Positions 22,257-33,140 of a DNA stretch of 64,000 nt are shown here, piece after piece. This DNA is from Lantana camara. Lineage: Eukaryota > Streptophyta > Magnoliopsida > Lamiales > Verbenaceae. The notes beneath the pieces are model-generated. The model was not told where the DNA came from, did not search any database, and saw only the letters and a list, made by a program, of their open reading frames with translations. Each line of letters begins with the position of its first letter. Positions within the stretch are counted from its first letter, which is position 1. The stretch spans positions 59,315,501 to 59,379,500 of the forward strand of contig CM074863.1 in the NCBI GenBank assembly GCA_037501455.1, in the 5' to 3' direction. The translations under genes were made by a program, and so were the position numbers.

Positions 22257-23723
22257 ATGACGACCGCTAGCCCGCTTCAATCGATCCTAAGGGAAAATAG
22301 GCTTGAAGGGTCTAACTATGCTGACTGGAAAATGAATCTTGACAGCGTGCTTGGTCACGAGAATCTGAAACAAGTGCTCACTGAACCTTGTCCGGGGGTA
22401 CCGGAAACTACAGCCAATCAGGATATGAGAAATGCTTATGCCAATTGGATCAAGTCCAATGATTTGGCTAGGTCTTATATCCTGGCATCTGTCTCCAATG
22501 TTCTCAAGCATCAAATGCATGAGATGCCAACTGCTAGGAACATGATGGATCATCTCCATCAAATGTTTGGAGGGCAGAACCGAGCCAAGAGGCTCGAACT
22601 GATGTGAAGGCTGTTAGTTACCAAGATGTCTGAGGGATCACATGTTCAGGATCATGTTATGAACATGATGGCTTGCCTGAACGAAATTGAAAGCCTCGGT
22701 GCTAAATTTGATGATCTCAGCAAACAGGATATGATCCTATGCTCTCTGCCAAAGTCGTTCGACATATTCAGGCAAAATTATTCTATGAACAAATTGGATT
22801 TTTCTCTGCCTGAATTGATGAACGAACTTAAAGTGGCGGAGGGAGTGATGAAAGCTAAGGGAACTGTTCTCCTGGCTCAGGCGTCGACTTCCACGGCTCC
22901 AAAGGCCAACAAGTGGAAAAAGGGAAAGGGAAAGATTCCCATTCCCAAGAAAAAGGTTCAGAAGAAGAAAGGCAAACCCAGCAAGGGAAAATGTTTCCAC
23001 TGCGGAGAGAATGGGCACTGGAAGAGGAATTGTCCAAAATACTTAGCAAGTCTTCCTGCTAAGCCATCTGGACAAGGTATATCGATATCTTGTTTAATTG
23101 AACTATGTTTAGTTGGAAGTCCACCAGATTCCTGGTGTGTGGACTCTGGTTCAACTAATCATATTTGCAATTCGTTGCAGGGGTTCAAGCTAACCAGAAA
23201 GCTTGAAGATGGCGAGATGCAGCTACTGCTCGGGGATAATACAAGTATATCTGTATTAGCAGTAAGGACTATAAATTTGTATTTTGGTGATAGGGTTTTG
23301 GTACTGAAAGACACTCTGTATATACCGTGTGTTCGCAGAAATTTAATTTCTGTGAGTTGTTTAATATATAATGGTTTCAGTGTTTGTTTTGAACAAAACT
23401 TTACCATTAAGCAAAATAAAAGGTTTATTTGCACTGGCACGGTAAAAGATGGTCTTTTCTTGTTATACCCCGATAAAAACCCTAATTCCGAACATAACAC
23501 TGCTAAGCTTGACTTACCAACCAAAAGAAAAACTCCTATGCCTAATGAGGCGTACAAGTGGCATTTACGTCTTGGTCATATTAATCCAAAAAGGATCCAA
23601 AGACTAATTTCAGATGAATTGTTGAGTCCTTTGGACTTAACAGAACTACCAGTCTGTGAATCCTGCTTGGAAGGTAAAATGACCAAGAGATCTTTTAAAT
23701 CTAAAGGTAATCGAGCCACATAA
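22257..23723 (+). pseudogene. Copia E: gag, zinc knuckle, protease, integrase zinc finger
   Basis: The probable start is the ATG at 22257 (MTTASPLQSILREN...), a typical copia Gag opening with SNYADWKMNLDSVL. An in-frame TGA at 22605-22607 breaks Gag. The same frame then continues through the CCHC knuckle (CFHCGENGHWKRNC), the protease (WCVDSGSTNHICN) and the HHCC zinc finger of integrase (WHLRLGHIN...CESC), to an in-frame TAA at 23721-23723. Upstream stops in this frame lie before 22170. Gag packages the RNA and the protease cuts the single polyprotein. Confidence 0.93.
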
Positions 23724-24866
23724 TTGCTTGAGTTAATTCATACGGATGTGTGTGGTCCTATGAGTATTCAAGCAAGAGGAGGTTTTGAGTATTTCATCAC
23801 TTTTACGGATGATTACTCCAGATACGGATACGTTTATTTGATGAGATATAAGTCTGAATCTTTTGAAAAGTTCAAAGAATTCAAGGATGCAGTTGAAAAT
23901 CAAACTGGAAAACGTATCAAGGCACTTCGATCAGATCGTGGTGGTGAGTATCTGTCTATAGAGTTTCTAGAATTTCTCACTGCAAATGGGATTAGATCTC
24001 AATTATCTGCACCGGGTACACCCCAGCAGAACGGTGTTGCAGAAAGGAGAAATAGAACTCTGATGGAAACGGTAAGATCTATGATGAGTCATGCTACCCT
24101 ACCAAGTTCGTTTTGGGGCTTTGCACTCGAAACGGCGGCACACATATTAAACCTTGTTCCATCCAAGTCGGTTCCTAAAACACCAATGGAACTGTGGCGA
24201 GGGCGAAAGCCCAGTGTCTCCTATCTTCGGATATGGGGAACACCAGCTCATGTGTTAAGGAAAGATCCTGACAAGTTGGAATCAAGAACAGAGGTTTGCT
24301 TGTTTGTAGGTTATCCTAAAGGAACAAGAGGTGGTATATTTTACGATCCGAGAGATCACAAAGTGTTTGTGAGTACTAATGCTAAATATCTCGAAGATGA
24401 TTTCGTAAATGACCACAAGGGTAGAAGCAAAATTGTGTTAGAAGAAATGACAACATCAGATTCTGTATTCCAAGAACCCGTAGTAACTGAAAATGTGTTA
24501 GATACATATGATGTACCAGATACAACATACGATGTAGGGACGAGTACACAGCAGCCTCGTCGTAGTGGGAGGATTGTCAGGGCACCTGACAGATACCTAG
24601 GATTAACCCAAGTGGTTGAATCTGACGTATCTGATCCTATCACATATGATGAAGCCATAAATGATATAGACGCTGACCGTTGGGTCAGAGCCATGGAATC
24701 TGAATTAGATTCAATGTATTCCAATAAAGTCTGGGAACTTGTAGAGGCGCCTGAGGGCATTAAACCTATTGGATGCAAATGGGTCTACAAGAGAAAAAGG
24801 GGAATAGATGGAAAGGTTGAGACTTTTAAAGCAAGGCTTGTGGCAAAGGGTTATACCCACAAATAA
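23724..24866 (+). pseudogene. Copia E: integrase core and start of reverse transcriptase
   Basis: The frame continues directly from the previous segment. The integrase core shows D in HTDVCGP, D in LRSDRGGEY and E in [10 protein letters not shown], all three present. The copia-specific region after it (WGTPAHV, then an acidic low-complexity linker) leads into the RT start ([10 protein letters not shown]... [13 protein letters not shown]). It ends in an in-frame TAA at 24864-24866, with RT continuing in the same frame. Confidence 0.93.
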
Positions 24867-25826
24867 GGTATCGATTATGACGAAACCTTCTCGCCTGTAG
24901 CAATGCTTAAGTCCATAAGAATTCTCCTATCCATTGCCGCTCATTTTGATTATGAGATTTGGCAAATGGATGTAAAGACTGCCTTCTTGAACGGGCACCT
25001 TCAAGAAGAGATATACATGGCTCAACCTGAAGGCTTTATAGCCAGAAATCAGGAGCATATGGTATGCAAGCTTGATAGATCTATTTATGGTCTTAAGCAA
25101 GCGTCTAGGTCATGGAACATCAGATTTAATGAGGCAATTAAATCCTTTGGATTTATACAATTGCCTGATGAACCATGTGTGTACAAGAGACATCATGATA
25201 GTGTTGTAACATTTTTAGTTCTATATGTTGACGACATTCTGCTCATTGGGAATGACACAGGAATATTATCAGCAGTTAAGATTTGGTTGTCAAACCAGTT
25301 TGACATGAAAGACCTAGGTGAAGCCAGTTATATTCTAGGGATCAGACTTTGTCGTGATCGTAAGAATAAGATGATTGGTTTATCACAAGCAGCGTATATA
25401 GATAAGATGCTGGCAAGATATAATATGGTGAATTCCAAGAAAGGTTCATTACCTTTCAGACATGGAGTTCATCTGTCTAGGGATCAATGTCCCAATAACC
25501 CAGAAGAGACAGAAGAAATGAAAGATGTTCCGTATGCTTCGGCAGTCGGAAGCCTCATGTATGCCATGTTATGTACTAGGCCAGATATCTGTTATGCTGT
25601 AGGTCTAGTCAGCAGATATCAGTCAAACCCTGGACCCCAACACTGGATAGCTGTAAAGCATATATTGAAGTACTTGAGAAGGACTCGGGATTATATGCTT
25701 GTCTATCGCAGTGATGAGCTCATTCCTATTGGGTACACAGATTCGGATTCCTATTGGGTACACAGATTCGACGTCTGGATATGTGTTTACTCTGGGAGGA
25801 GCAGCCGTAAGTTGGAGGAGTATTAA
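24867..25826 (+). pseudogene. Copia E: reverse transcriptase
   Basis: The frame carries the RT core GIDYDETFSPVA, WQMDVKTAFLNGHLQEEIYM, SIYGLKQASRSW and the catalytic LYVDDILLIGND, followed by the connection region (LGIRLCRDR, YASAVGSLMYAM, RPDICYAVGLVSRY). The catalytic aspartates are intact. The frame is lost at about 25735 because a stretch of about 25 bp (ATTCCTATTGGGTACACAGA and following) is present twice. Confidence 0.93.
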
Positions 25827-26202
25827 GCAAACTTGCATTGCTGACTCCACCATGGAAGCCGAATATGTGGCAGCTTCGGAAGCAGCCAAAGAGGCGTATT
25901 GGTTCCGGAATTTTCTAATGGATCTAGAAGTCGTCAAGGACGGACTTACGCCGATCACATTGTACTGTGACAATGCTGGAGCGGTGGCCAACTCCAAGGA
26001 ACCTCGAAGTCATAAACGTGCCAAGCACATCGAGAGGAAGTTTCACATTATACGTGATTATGTGGAACGTGGAGAAGTGGCAGTGGTGAAAATTGGCTCA
26101 GTAAATAATCTAGCAGATCCCTTCACTAAGACTTTGGCGCAAAAGAGTTTTGACACTCATGTAGAAGGGATGGGCCTTAGATATGTAGCCAATTGGATTT
26201 AG
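25699..26202 (+). pseudogene. Copia E: RNase H
   Basis: In a frame shifted relative to RT, it encodes [20 protein letters not shown], a conserved RNase H segment with catalytic glutamate (STMEAEYVA), LYCDNAGAV and [13 protein letters not shown], ending ADPFTKTL...NWI* as in other copia elements. The short segment normally between the YTD and STSGY parts is replaced by the local duplication at 25720-25770. The stop is just before the polypurine tract. Confidence 0.92.
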
Positions 26203-26204
26203 GG

Positions 26205-26216
26205 CAAGTGGGAGAT
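26205..26216 (+). other. Polypurine tract of copia E
   Basis: CAAGTGGGAGAT lies immediately before the 3' LTR start TGTTGGG. AAGTGGGAGA is the usual form in plant copia elements. Confidence 0.88.
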
Positions 26217-28495
26217 TGTTGGGATTAATGCCCTGAAAATCCAATTATATGGTAAATATTTTGGATTAATAAAGCTGAAATTATCGCAAGTTATGAGTAT
26301 TTTACAAATTTAATAATTAATGACGTGTGATGGTATTTTTATATGAAATGTGTTTCATAGGAAAAGATTTTAAATACCAGAAGTCACGTGTCATTAAAGT
26401 TCTAGTCGGTTTGATAAGAAGATGTTCTTGTCAAGACTATAATGTGTTATATAAGATGATTAGTCTTTCGTCATAGGGAAATGGAGTTTCCAATTATAAC
26501 ACATTGATGATTTTCAATGAGATTGGAAACATCGAACTGGACCACTGAGATTGTTCATTTTATACTGCTATCTAAAATGAACAGAATCTCGGAAGCATTA
26601 GACTCTTAATCCTGGCAGTGTTTCTACTTTAGGCATGTAGTGTTAATCACTGTGATGTACTCAGAAGTGAGGTCTCGGTAACGGGTGGCCAAAATACTTT
26701 GTACGTTCGGTGATTGCATAAAATGTGCTAAAGAGAAATATTGATCGAGGAATCTGTAGCCTTGATGGAAGGTTAAAAGATATCCCTGAAATAGATTTGC
26801 AAAAAGTTCGAATTAAAACTTTGGCCAAAGTACTTCGTGTGTGCGTCACCGAAGTTGTATGTTGAATGTGTTTCACATACAGGAAATTTGAACTGAAGGC
26901 GAATCAAGAAATTTTAGATTGGAAGTGAAAAATAAATGATAGTAGTATTGATTTATTTTTCATGGATATCTGTATAGAGGAGTAAAATGCAAAATTATTC
27001 TAGATCGAGAAATTCGTGAATAATTTAATTAATTTTAGAGTTCAACAATATTTATTTAGTGGAATTAAATACTGTTAAACGGTAATCAATTATTGTCATG
27101 GGATGATAATAGATTGACCCGTTTGGAGCTAAGATTAATTAGTCCTGCAGGTCCCCCCGCAAGCCCCAACGAAGATCAAAGAGAAAATATTAAAACGAGA
27201 GAGAGAAATGTTTTTTCAAAGTGTTTGAAAATAGCCAAGGAATTTATTTTGAGAAAATAAATTAAATTCCAAAGAGTTGGAAATGCACGAAATTTTATTT
27301 TGGAGAAAATAAAATTAAAAAAAAAAAATAAAAAAGTTTTTTTGCTGACGTGGCAGATGATGTGGCACACCACGTCAGCGGGCCAGCGCCAAGTGGCGCT
27401 GACTGGGCGGCAGCGTGTCTGACACATGGACGATGAGGATCGTGCCACGTCAGCGAGAAGGAACGGCGCAGATCATGTTGACTGAAAAGTCAACGGGCCG
27501 TGGAAGCGTATCGACGGGTCGGGTCTCCGGGCAGGGTCGGTTCATGGGTTAACCGACCCAGACACGTGGACGAATGATGATTCGCCACGTGGCAGCGGAG
27601 TCAGACCGTATGAATCGACCGGTTCATGGGCGAACCGGTCTGAACCGTCTGAACCGCGGTCTGACCAAACCGGATCGGACACGTGGCAGCTGCCTGGTGC
27701 AGCGTGCGTGCCACACGCGCCAAGCACACGGCCGCCACATGGGCGGCACGTGTGGGCGCGTACGGACACGTGTCGGCGCGTGCCGCCCGGCGTTGGCTTC
27801 CTTACGGACTAAGCTTCCACGTGGCGGTGTCGGATTTGTCAACCGAGCTTGGCTTGCACGCCAAAAAATTGGAAATTTGCTGCGGAGGTCCTCATTTTGG
27901 CCCTATAAATAGGGCATGCTCATGTTCATTTCAGAGCAACAATTTCCAGCTCCATTTTCAGATTTCAACAGCCATTTTCGGCACTCTCTCTCTTGGATTG
28001 ATTAATCCTAATTAAGGATTAATCAATTACTTAATTAGGTGGTTATATAATTAATATATAATCCACTTAATTAATAGAAAATAGGGATTTTCTGAAAATA
28101 GAAAAAAGGGTTTTTTCTGAAAAATATTTTCTCAAGTATTTAGGGAAATACTGCCGGAGCCCACACTCCAATTTCTTAATCAGGGATATTGCGGGGAAGC
28201 TCTGCCGATTTCACGAGAAGATATCGAGGTGCTGGAAAAGTGCCATTGATAGCCAATATTGCAGTACGGTAATACCGTTGTGCTGCCCAAATTATTATTT
28301 GCATATTGTGGTCATATGCTAGATGATTTAAAATCATGTTATCAATGTCTGTATATATTAGACTTATGCTGCCCGATTTATTCCGGTGCTTTATTAAAAT
28401 ATTTTTAGAAATATTTTGATAACGAGGTTATGGCGAAATTTTTTGAATATTACGCTGTACCGTCACTCTACTTCGGACTCGCCGCAACACCAACA
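26217..28495 (+). mobile_element. Copia E 3' LTR (2279 bp)
   Basis: It is the same LTR as 18903-21142, 39 bp longer, mainly because of a GC-rich segment near 27742-27780 that adds two further ACGT cores. TATA box at 27904-27911. In the left LTR the homologous place reads straight from CGCCACACG into CGCCGCCCGG. The palindrome at 20044-20063 is damaged here by two substitutions. Confidence 0.93.
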
Positions 28496-28500
28496 CTAGC

Positions 28501-29626
28501 GACCACCTATTTTTGGCCGAATTTTCCTCCAATTTTTCAAAATCTTGAAACTTGGCCAAAAACGGGTCTCAGGCGCGACCAAAATAACACATCATTCCGG
28601 TCGCGGGCGCGACCTGAAGTCCTGCCCGAACTGTGAGTGGCTCGTGGGCACGACCAATTTTGTCCTGTTTTCGATCGCTGCCGCAAGCTGCTACGCAGCA
28701 GCAGAAAAACAGGGGAAAATAGGGGACTTCGAGCTAAAATACCACAAAACCAACAACCAAAGCAAATTCACTCCAAAACAATTGCTCAAATGCATCTACG
28801 ACACATTATACTACACTTATGCATCAACAAACCAACAAATATGCGTCAAAGCACCACAATCAATCATGAAAACCCCATATATATTCATGCTTCCAACTTC
28901 CATAAAACATCAAAATTTTCATGCAAGCTTTCAATCCTTTTTTGATCATAAACATGCTTCTAGCTCCAGACATGGAAGAATTCATCATTTAATCCATAAA
29001 CCCTACTCAATCACAAATTCAAGAAATTCATACAATTCTCAAGTTATACCTTGAAATGAAAGAAATACGAGATGAAATGAAGATAGGGTGATGTTGATGA
29101 TCTTAGCTCCAAAATTCCTCAAAGTACAGCTCGAATTTTTAATGAACTCGTTCCCTTCTCTTCCTTGGTGTTTTGATCGGTATATGGTGTGTGAGTGTGT
29201 GTATATCTTGAATGAAAATGGAATGTATTGGAATAAGATGGAAGGAATGAGATGATATATCAAAGTCTTGCATGAATATGTGCGTTTCCCCATAATTTGC
29301 ACATAAGTCCTCCTAATATTTGAATTCATGCAAGCAAGTTTGATCTCTATATAAAAGATCACTTAAATCCATTTTACGTTATACAATTAAGTATACAAGT
29401 TTACACAAATGGTCACTTGAGGACATAGAATACAATTAGATCACTTATATCAATTAGTTCATATAATTCATGTTAGTAACAATTCATATAAATACATGGA
29501 GATGTAATGCACACAGTATGATGCAAGTTGTAAATAAACGAATGAAGTAACTAAATTAAACCTCCCAACTCCCAAAGACCCGCTCGTGGCGTGCTTACCT
29601 GAACTTCAGGAAATTGGGGCGTTACA
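28501..29626 (-). mobile_element. T-family LTR3, right part
   Basis: It continues the interrupted LTR from inside the palindrome array to the boundary TGTAACGCCCC (29626). It carries the remaining palindromes (to about 28690), the 107-codon ORF (29039-29362) and the donor-like site, and is followed by the polypurine tract of copy D. Confidence 0.93.
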
Positions 29627-29661
29627 ACTCTCCCTCCCTTATAAGAATCTGGTCCCCAAAT

Positions 29662-30220
29662 TCACTGATCGGAAATAAATAACTTCGGATGAAACCTCTT
29701 CATTTCCTCTTCCGGTTCCCAAGTCATTTCTTCGGTTTTATCGCTTCGCCATAACACCTTGACCATATGAATACTCCGATTTCTCAACTCTTGATACTTT
29801 CTGCCCAAAATTCTAACCGGCTGCTGAATAAATGACAAATTTTGTTCTAATTCAATTTCTTTTAACGGGGAGAATTTCAGTTTCATTCGGATAATACTTT
29901 CTTAGCTGAGATACGTGAAAAACATTGTGAATTTCGGTAAGATTAGGCTGTAGGTCCAATCTGTAAGCTACTTCCCCAATTCTCTCAAGAATTTCAAATG
30001 GACCCTAATAACGGGGATTTAACTTTCCTCCCTTTCCAACCCGAGAAAACCCCTTTCGTGGAGATAACGTTAAGAAGACCCGGTCCCCCACTTCAAATTT
30101 AAGATCCCACTGGCAAATATCAGCATAACTTTTCTGTTTATCTTGTGCAGCTTTCATCCGTTGATGTATCTGTTGAACCTTCTCAATCATAGCCCTCACA
30201 ACTTTGGAAGGTTTATCCAA
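29662..30220 (-). pseudogene. Copy D: integrase C-terminus and chromodomain
   Basis: The chromodomain segment (29662-29886, VKVLWRSDKTEEMTWEPEEE...) and the linker before the GPF module (30005-30220, DKQKSYADICQWDLKFEVGD...) are recognisable in different frames, so frameshifts separate them. Confidence 0.8.
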
Positions 30221-30244
30221 TTTCTCACCTTTCTTTACCCCTTC

Positions 30245-31301
30245 TTATTTTATCCATTTCCACTCCTCTAAATCAAAGAATAATGGTGACCGACATTTCC
30301 GACCATAAAGCACTTCATATGGAGTCATACCAATAGAAGATTGATAACTATTGTTATATGCGTACTCAATCAACGGAAGTTGTTCAGGCCAAGAAGTTTG
30401 AAAATCCAATGCACACGCCCGAAGCAAATCTTCCAAATATCGTATAACCCTCTCGGATTGACCATCAGTTTGAGGATGAAATGTCGTGTTAAATTGGAGT
30501 TTCGTGCCTAAAATCCCTTGCAACTCTTGCCATAACTTTGAAGTAAAATGGGGATCTCTATCCGAAATAATACTCACCGGAATCCCATGAAGTCGAACAA
30601 TATCTCTATTATAAATCTCAGTTAACTTTCGAATCTTGTAAGGCATTCAGACAGGTAGAAAATGTGCAGACTTAGTTAACCGATCCACAATTACCCAAAT
30701 ACCATCATAGCCACCTTTGACTCATGGTAATCCGGATATAAAATCCATCGTCACTTGTTCCAATTTCCAATCGGAAATAGGTAACGGCTGGAGAAGACCT
30801 CCCAGCTTTTGATGTTCGGCCTTAACGTTTTGACATGTCAAACAATATCTTACAAACTTGGCTACATCCTTCTTTAATACATACCACCATTAATATTGTT
30901 TTAAATCCTTATACATTTTATTTCCTCCCGGATGTACCGAATATGCCGATTTATGAGATTCTTCAAGCAATACCCTTTTCAATTCATCGGGCACTACCAC
31001 TAGGTTCTTGAAACGAAGAAGACCAGTTTCATCAAACCTGAATGGACTTTCAGGATCTTCTCTTGCCTTAGAAACCAATCTCTGAACTTCCGGATCCTTA
31101 GTTTGAGCCTCAAATCATGGAGATATTAAAAACCCGAGCTTTAACCACAATAGGCTCAATTCCACTACTTTCTTTAACTTCCAAGTTTGCTATATCCACC
31201 TTTCTACTTAAAGCATCGGCAACCATATTAACCTTCCCGGGATGGTATTTAATGACACAATCATAGTCTACTAGTCTTTCCATCCATCGTCGTTGCCTCA
31301 T
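30245..31301 (-). pseudogene. Copy D: integrase core, zinc finger, RNase H tail
   Basis: The core at 30245-30646 keeps the second D and the E (IISDRDPHF, GQSERVIR). The first catalytic aspartate region lies beyond an in-frame TGA before MPYKIRK. The zinc-finger histidines are at 30890-31078, ending at the shared TAA, and the RNase H tail at 31110-31301. The deletion of about 27 bp near 31115 is identical to that in copy C. Confidence 0.85.
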
Positions 31302-31313
31302 TTTAAGATCTTT

Positions 31314-32686
31314 CTATGTAGACAAATATTGGAGACTCTTATAGTCGGTGAAAATCTTAAATGACACCCCATACAAATAATGTCTCCATTTCCCGAGGGC
31401 AAATATCACGGCGGCAAGCTCAAGATCATGTGTAGAATAGTTCTTCTCATGCTCTTTCAATTTTCGGGAGGCATAAGCAATCAATTTCCCTTTTTGAGTT
31501 AAAACACACCCCAAACCTTCTTTTGACGCATCGGTATAAACAATATATCCTTCAGAACCTTCCGGGAGAATTAGAACTGGAGCTGAAACTAACTTTTCCT
31601 ACAAAATACCGAAGCTTTTGTCACAACTATCATCCCATACAAATTTAACATCATTCTTTGTTAACTGAGTTAAGGGAGCAGCAATTTCGGAAAAATCTTG
31701 CACAAATCTTCTATAATAACCCATCAATCCCAAGAAACTTCTAACCTCAGAAGCGTTCTTTGGTTTCTCCCATTTCAACACCGCTTCAATCTTAGAAGGA
31801 TGGACTTCTGATCCATTTTCCGAAATAATATGACCCAAGAAAGATACCCGTTCGATCCAAAACTCACATTTTCTAAACTTTGCAAATAATTGATGTTCCT
31901 TCAAAGTTTTCAATACAAGTTCGAGATGCCTTGCATGTTCATCAACCGACTTGGAGAAAACAAAAATATCATCAATAAATATCATAACAAACTTATCAAG
32001 AAACGGTTGGAAAATTCTATACATCATATCCATAAAAGCGGTGGGAGCATTTGTCAAACCAAAAGGCATAACCACAAATTCATAATGCCCATACCTTGTG
32101 TTGAAGCCCGTCTTCGGAATATCCTCTGCTCGGATCCGTAATTGGTAATATCCTTGTCGTAAATCAAGTTTTGAATATATTATGGATCCTTGGAGTATAT
32201 CAAAAACTCCTCAATGTGTGGAAGAGGATATTTATTCTTTATAGTCATCCGATTAAACTCCCGGTAATCAATACACATCATTAAAGTACCGTCTTTCTTT
32301 TTCACAAACAATACCGGCGCACCCCACGGCGAGGAGCTCGGTCTAATATACCCAACTTCTAATAGAGCATTGAGTTGAATCTTCAATTATTTCAATTCTT
32401 CCGGAGCCATCCGATATGGAGTCTTACAATACGGCTCTGCATTCGGATACAAATAAATCACAAATTCTATTTCTCTATCCGGCGGCAACGAATCCAATTT
32501 TTCCGGAAACATTTCAGAAAATTCCATAACAACTTCTGTTTCTTCTAATTTCACCTGATCCTTGGGTTGATTAAGAATATAGGCTATGAATCTCGTAGCC
32601 CCGTCACGGGCCAATTTCTGAGCTTCCGAGAAAGATAACAGAGGTACCGTTTTAGAAGTCCAACCCATAACAACTTCTGAACCCAA
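31314..32686 (-). pseudogene. Copy D: reverse transcriptase and RNase H, broken
   Basis: RT pieces are at 32387-32686 (linker), 32180-32386 (fingers), 31599-32075 (palm with the catalytic [11 protein letters not shown], thumb) and RNase H at 31314-31514. A 1-bp loss near 32210 and a stop near 31600 break the frame. The TAG at the RNase H end is shared with B and C, and the TGA after the protease is also shared. Confidence 0.87.
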
Positions 32687-32777
32687 CCGTACTCATTTAG
32701 CCTGACAATCCACGGTAGCACAGTGCTTGAATAACCAATCCATTCCGAAGATAGAACCATAGGGAGACATCGGTAGT

Positions 32778-33140
32778 TCAATGAAATCCATCGAGAAAAC
32801 CCGAGAAAACCCGGGCCTCATTACTCACCGGCACCTTTCTAAAAACCCGATTAGTTTCTATACTACCACCAAAAGGAGTACTAACAACATAGCTTGCAGA
32901 AGAGAAAGTATTACACAAGGGTAATTTCATAGATAAATTGGGAGAAATAAAGGAGTGGGTAGCTCCCGGATCAAATAGAGCATGTATGTCTATGCCATGA
33001 ATGCAAATGGTACCTTCAACGATGGCTGCGGGGTTCACGTCTGCATCCACTTCTTCCCCTTCCAAAGCATAAGCATGGGCTCTAACTAACGGCCTCTGAC
33101 CCCCGACAGGCTGATCCCGACGATCCGGACACGTATCCAC
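32778..33140 (-). pseudogene. Copy D: protease
   Basis: The frame covers DTCPDRRDQPVGG, the end of an intact CCHC knuckle, and the aspartic protease motif DPGATHSFIS. A short local duplication of the CGAGAAAACCC type near 32795-32810 disrupts the end of the domain. Confidence 0.83.

Larger units (their letters stand above)
18903..28495 (+). mobile_element. Ty1/copia retrotransposon E (9593 bp), full length, inactivated
   Basis: LTRs at 18903-21142 and 26217-28495 begin TGTTGGGATTAATG and end CACCAACA (TGTTGG/CCAACA inverted ends). The flanks ATAGC (18898-18902) and CTAGC (28496-28500) are a 5-bp target duplication with one mismatch. The order gag, protease, integrase, RT, RNase H is that of copia. 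The polyprotein frame carries three in-frame stops and one frameshift. The two LTRs differ by a 39-bp indel and scattered substitutions. Confidence 0.95.
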
